The notes under the pieces are model-generated. The model saw only the letters and a program-made list of their open reading frames with translations. It was not told the origin of the DNA and ran no database searches. The translations under genes were made by a program, and so were the position numbers. Shown in pieces: positions 63,140-64,000 of a stretch of 64,000 nt of DNA (position 1 is the first letter of the stretch; the number at the start of each line of letters is the position of its first letter). The stretch comes from Stomorhina lunata (taxonomy: Eukaryota; Arthropoda; Insecta; Diptera; Rhiniidae), in the NCBI GenBank assembly GCA_933228675.1, contig OW121744.1, forward strand, positions 19,301,978 through 19,365,977. Reading direction: 5' to 3'.

Positions 63140-64000
63140 TATTTTTAAATATAAAACATTTTTTCACAAAAACTGTTTTTAAAAGAAGGAGTGTATCATT
63201 TTTTAAGAAAAATTTATCAACAAAAATTGTTTAAAAGAAAATTTTTCAAAAATTTTCTAAAAAAAAAAATTGTAACAAAAATTTATCAAAGATAATTTTT
63301 CTTAAAAAAAAAAAAAAAATTTCCTAAAAAATACTTATCAAAAAAAAAAAAAAAACAAAACAAATTAATTTAATGACCAAAAATTTTTAAAACTAAAATT
63401 TTTTACAGAATAATTTTATATCGCCAAATTTTTTTTTATACACATCCAAAAATTTTAATTTGAAGTTTTAAAAATTAAAAATTTTCTATGGAAAAATTTT
63501 AATAATGAAAAATTTTCTTTAGAAAAATTTTTGTATCAAAAAATTTTCTATAGAATTTTTTTTATAACGAAAAGTTTTGTATAAAAACATTTTATTAAGG
63601 AACATTTTCTATAGAAAAATGTTCATATCGAATAATTTTTTATACAAAAATTTTCATACCGAAACAATTTCTATAGAAAAATGTTCATATCGGAACAATT
63701 TCTATAGAAAAATTTTCATATCGAAAAAATTTTACATAGAAATTTTTTCGATATAAAAATTTTTCTATAGAAATTGAAAATTTTATAGCGCAAAATTTTT
63801 TACAGGATATTTTATATCGAAAAATTTTCTATAGAAAATTTTATATCAAACAAAATTTTTTAACGAAAAATTCTCTATAGAAAATTTTATATCGAAAAAT
63901 TTTTTATAGAAAATTTTATATCGAAAAATTTTTTATAGAAAATTTTATATCGAAAAATTTTCTTTAGAAAATTTTATATTGAAAAATTTTCTATAGAAAA
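63140..64000 (+). repeat. ~29-bp AT-rich minisatellite, runs off the window
   Basis: Decayed from 63140; from about 63470 units read TATCGAAAAATTTTCTATAG then AAAATTTTA. The best copies are at 63780-64000. It shares the TATAGAAAATTTT core with the other families. Confidence 0.88.

Overview
The window looks like non-coding, strongly AT-rich nuclear DNA from a higher fly (Diptera). A calyptrate such as a blow fly or house fly relative is my best guess. The pointers are three copies of a DINE-1/mini-me-like (Helentron-associated) repeat, a broken mariner-type transposase, a broken RNase H-bearing LINE, and the general texture of CAA/GTT-rich unique DNA. I found no intact host gene, tRNA, rRNA or CRISPR array. 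The window could be a giant intron or an intergenic, heterochromatin-like block; the sequence alone does not decide.

Layout. 0-3 kb: unique DNA with an interspersed repeat that carries a foldback MITE. 3.1-6.05 kb: 29-bp minisatellite that flips strand at 5232/5233. 7.5-12.4 kb: second 29-bp minisatellite. 13.4-17.4 kb: an 11-bp satellite in two opposed blocks with a 1.1 kb spacer. 18.3-19.0 kb: DINE-like copy. 19.1-29.5 kb: a second Helentron-like relic with a large (GACA)n tract, and a 29-bp minisatellite with unique sequence arranged as an inverted repeat, then further arrays. 30.6-36.4 kb: a foldback unit with a hammerhead ribozyme motif, then a decayed LINE holding a foldback MITE that itself holds a DINE-like element. 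37.9-40.1 kb: 29-bp array inverted relative to the 7.5-12.4 kb array. 40.1-42.8 kb: interspersed repeat relics. 43.3-44.5 kb: mariner-like element. 45.8-56.3 kb: 31-bp satellite in three blocks of alternating strand. 56.9-57.7 kb: DINE-like copy. 59.0-62.0 and 63.1-64.0 kb: further related arrays, the last running off the end.

Two things stand out. First, six AT-rich minisatellite families of 29-31 bp share one core (TATAG, then A-tract, T-tract, usually C) joined to a family-specific second half, and most families occur as inverted pairs, so much of the window could fold into very long hairpins. Second, a complete type I hammerhead ribozyme motif lies at 31174-31219 between near-perfect 32-bp inverted repeats. 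The rest is mostly transposon relics at different stages of decay.
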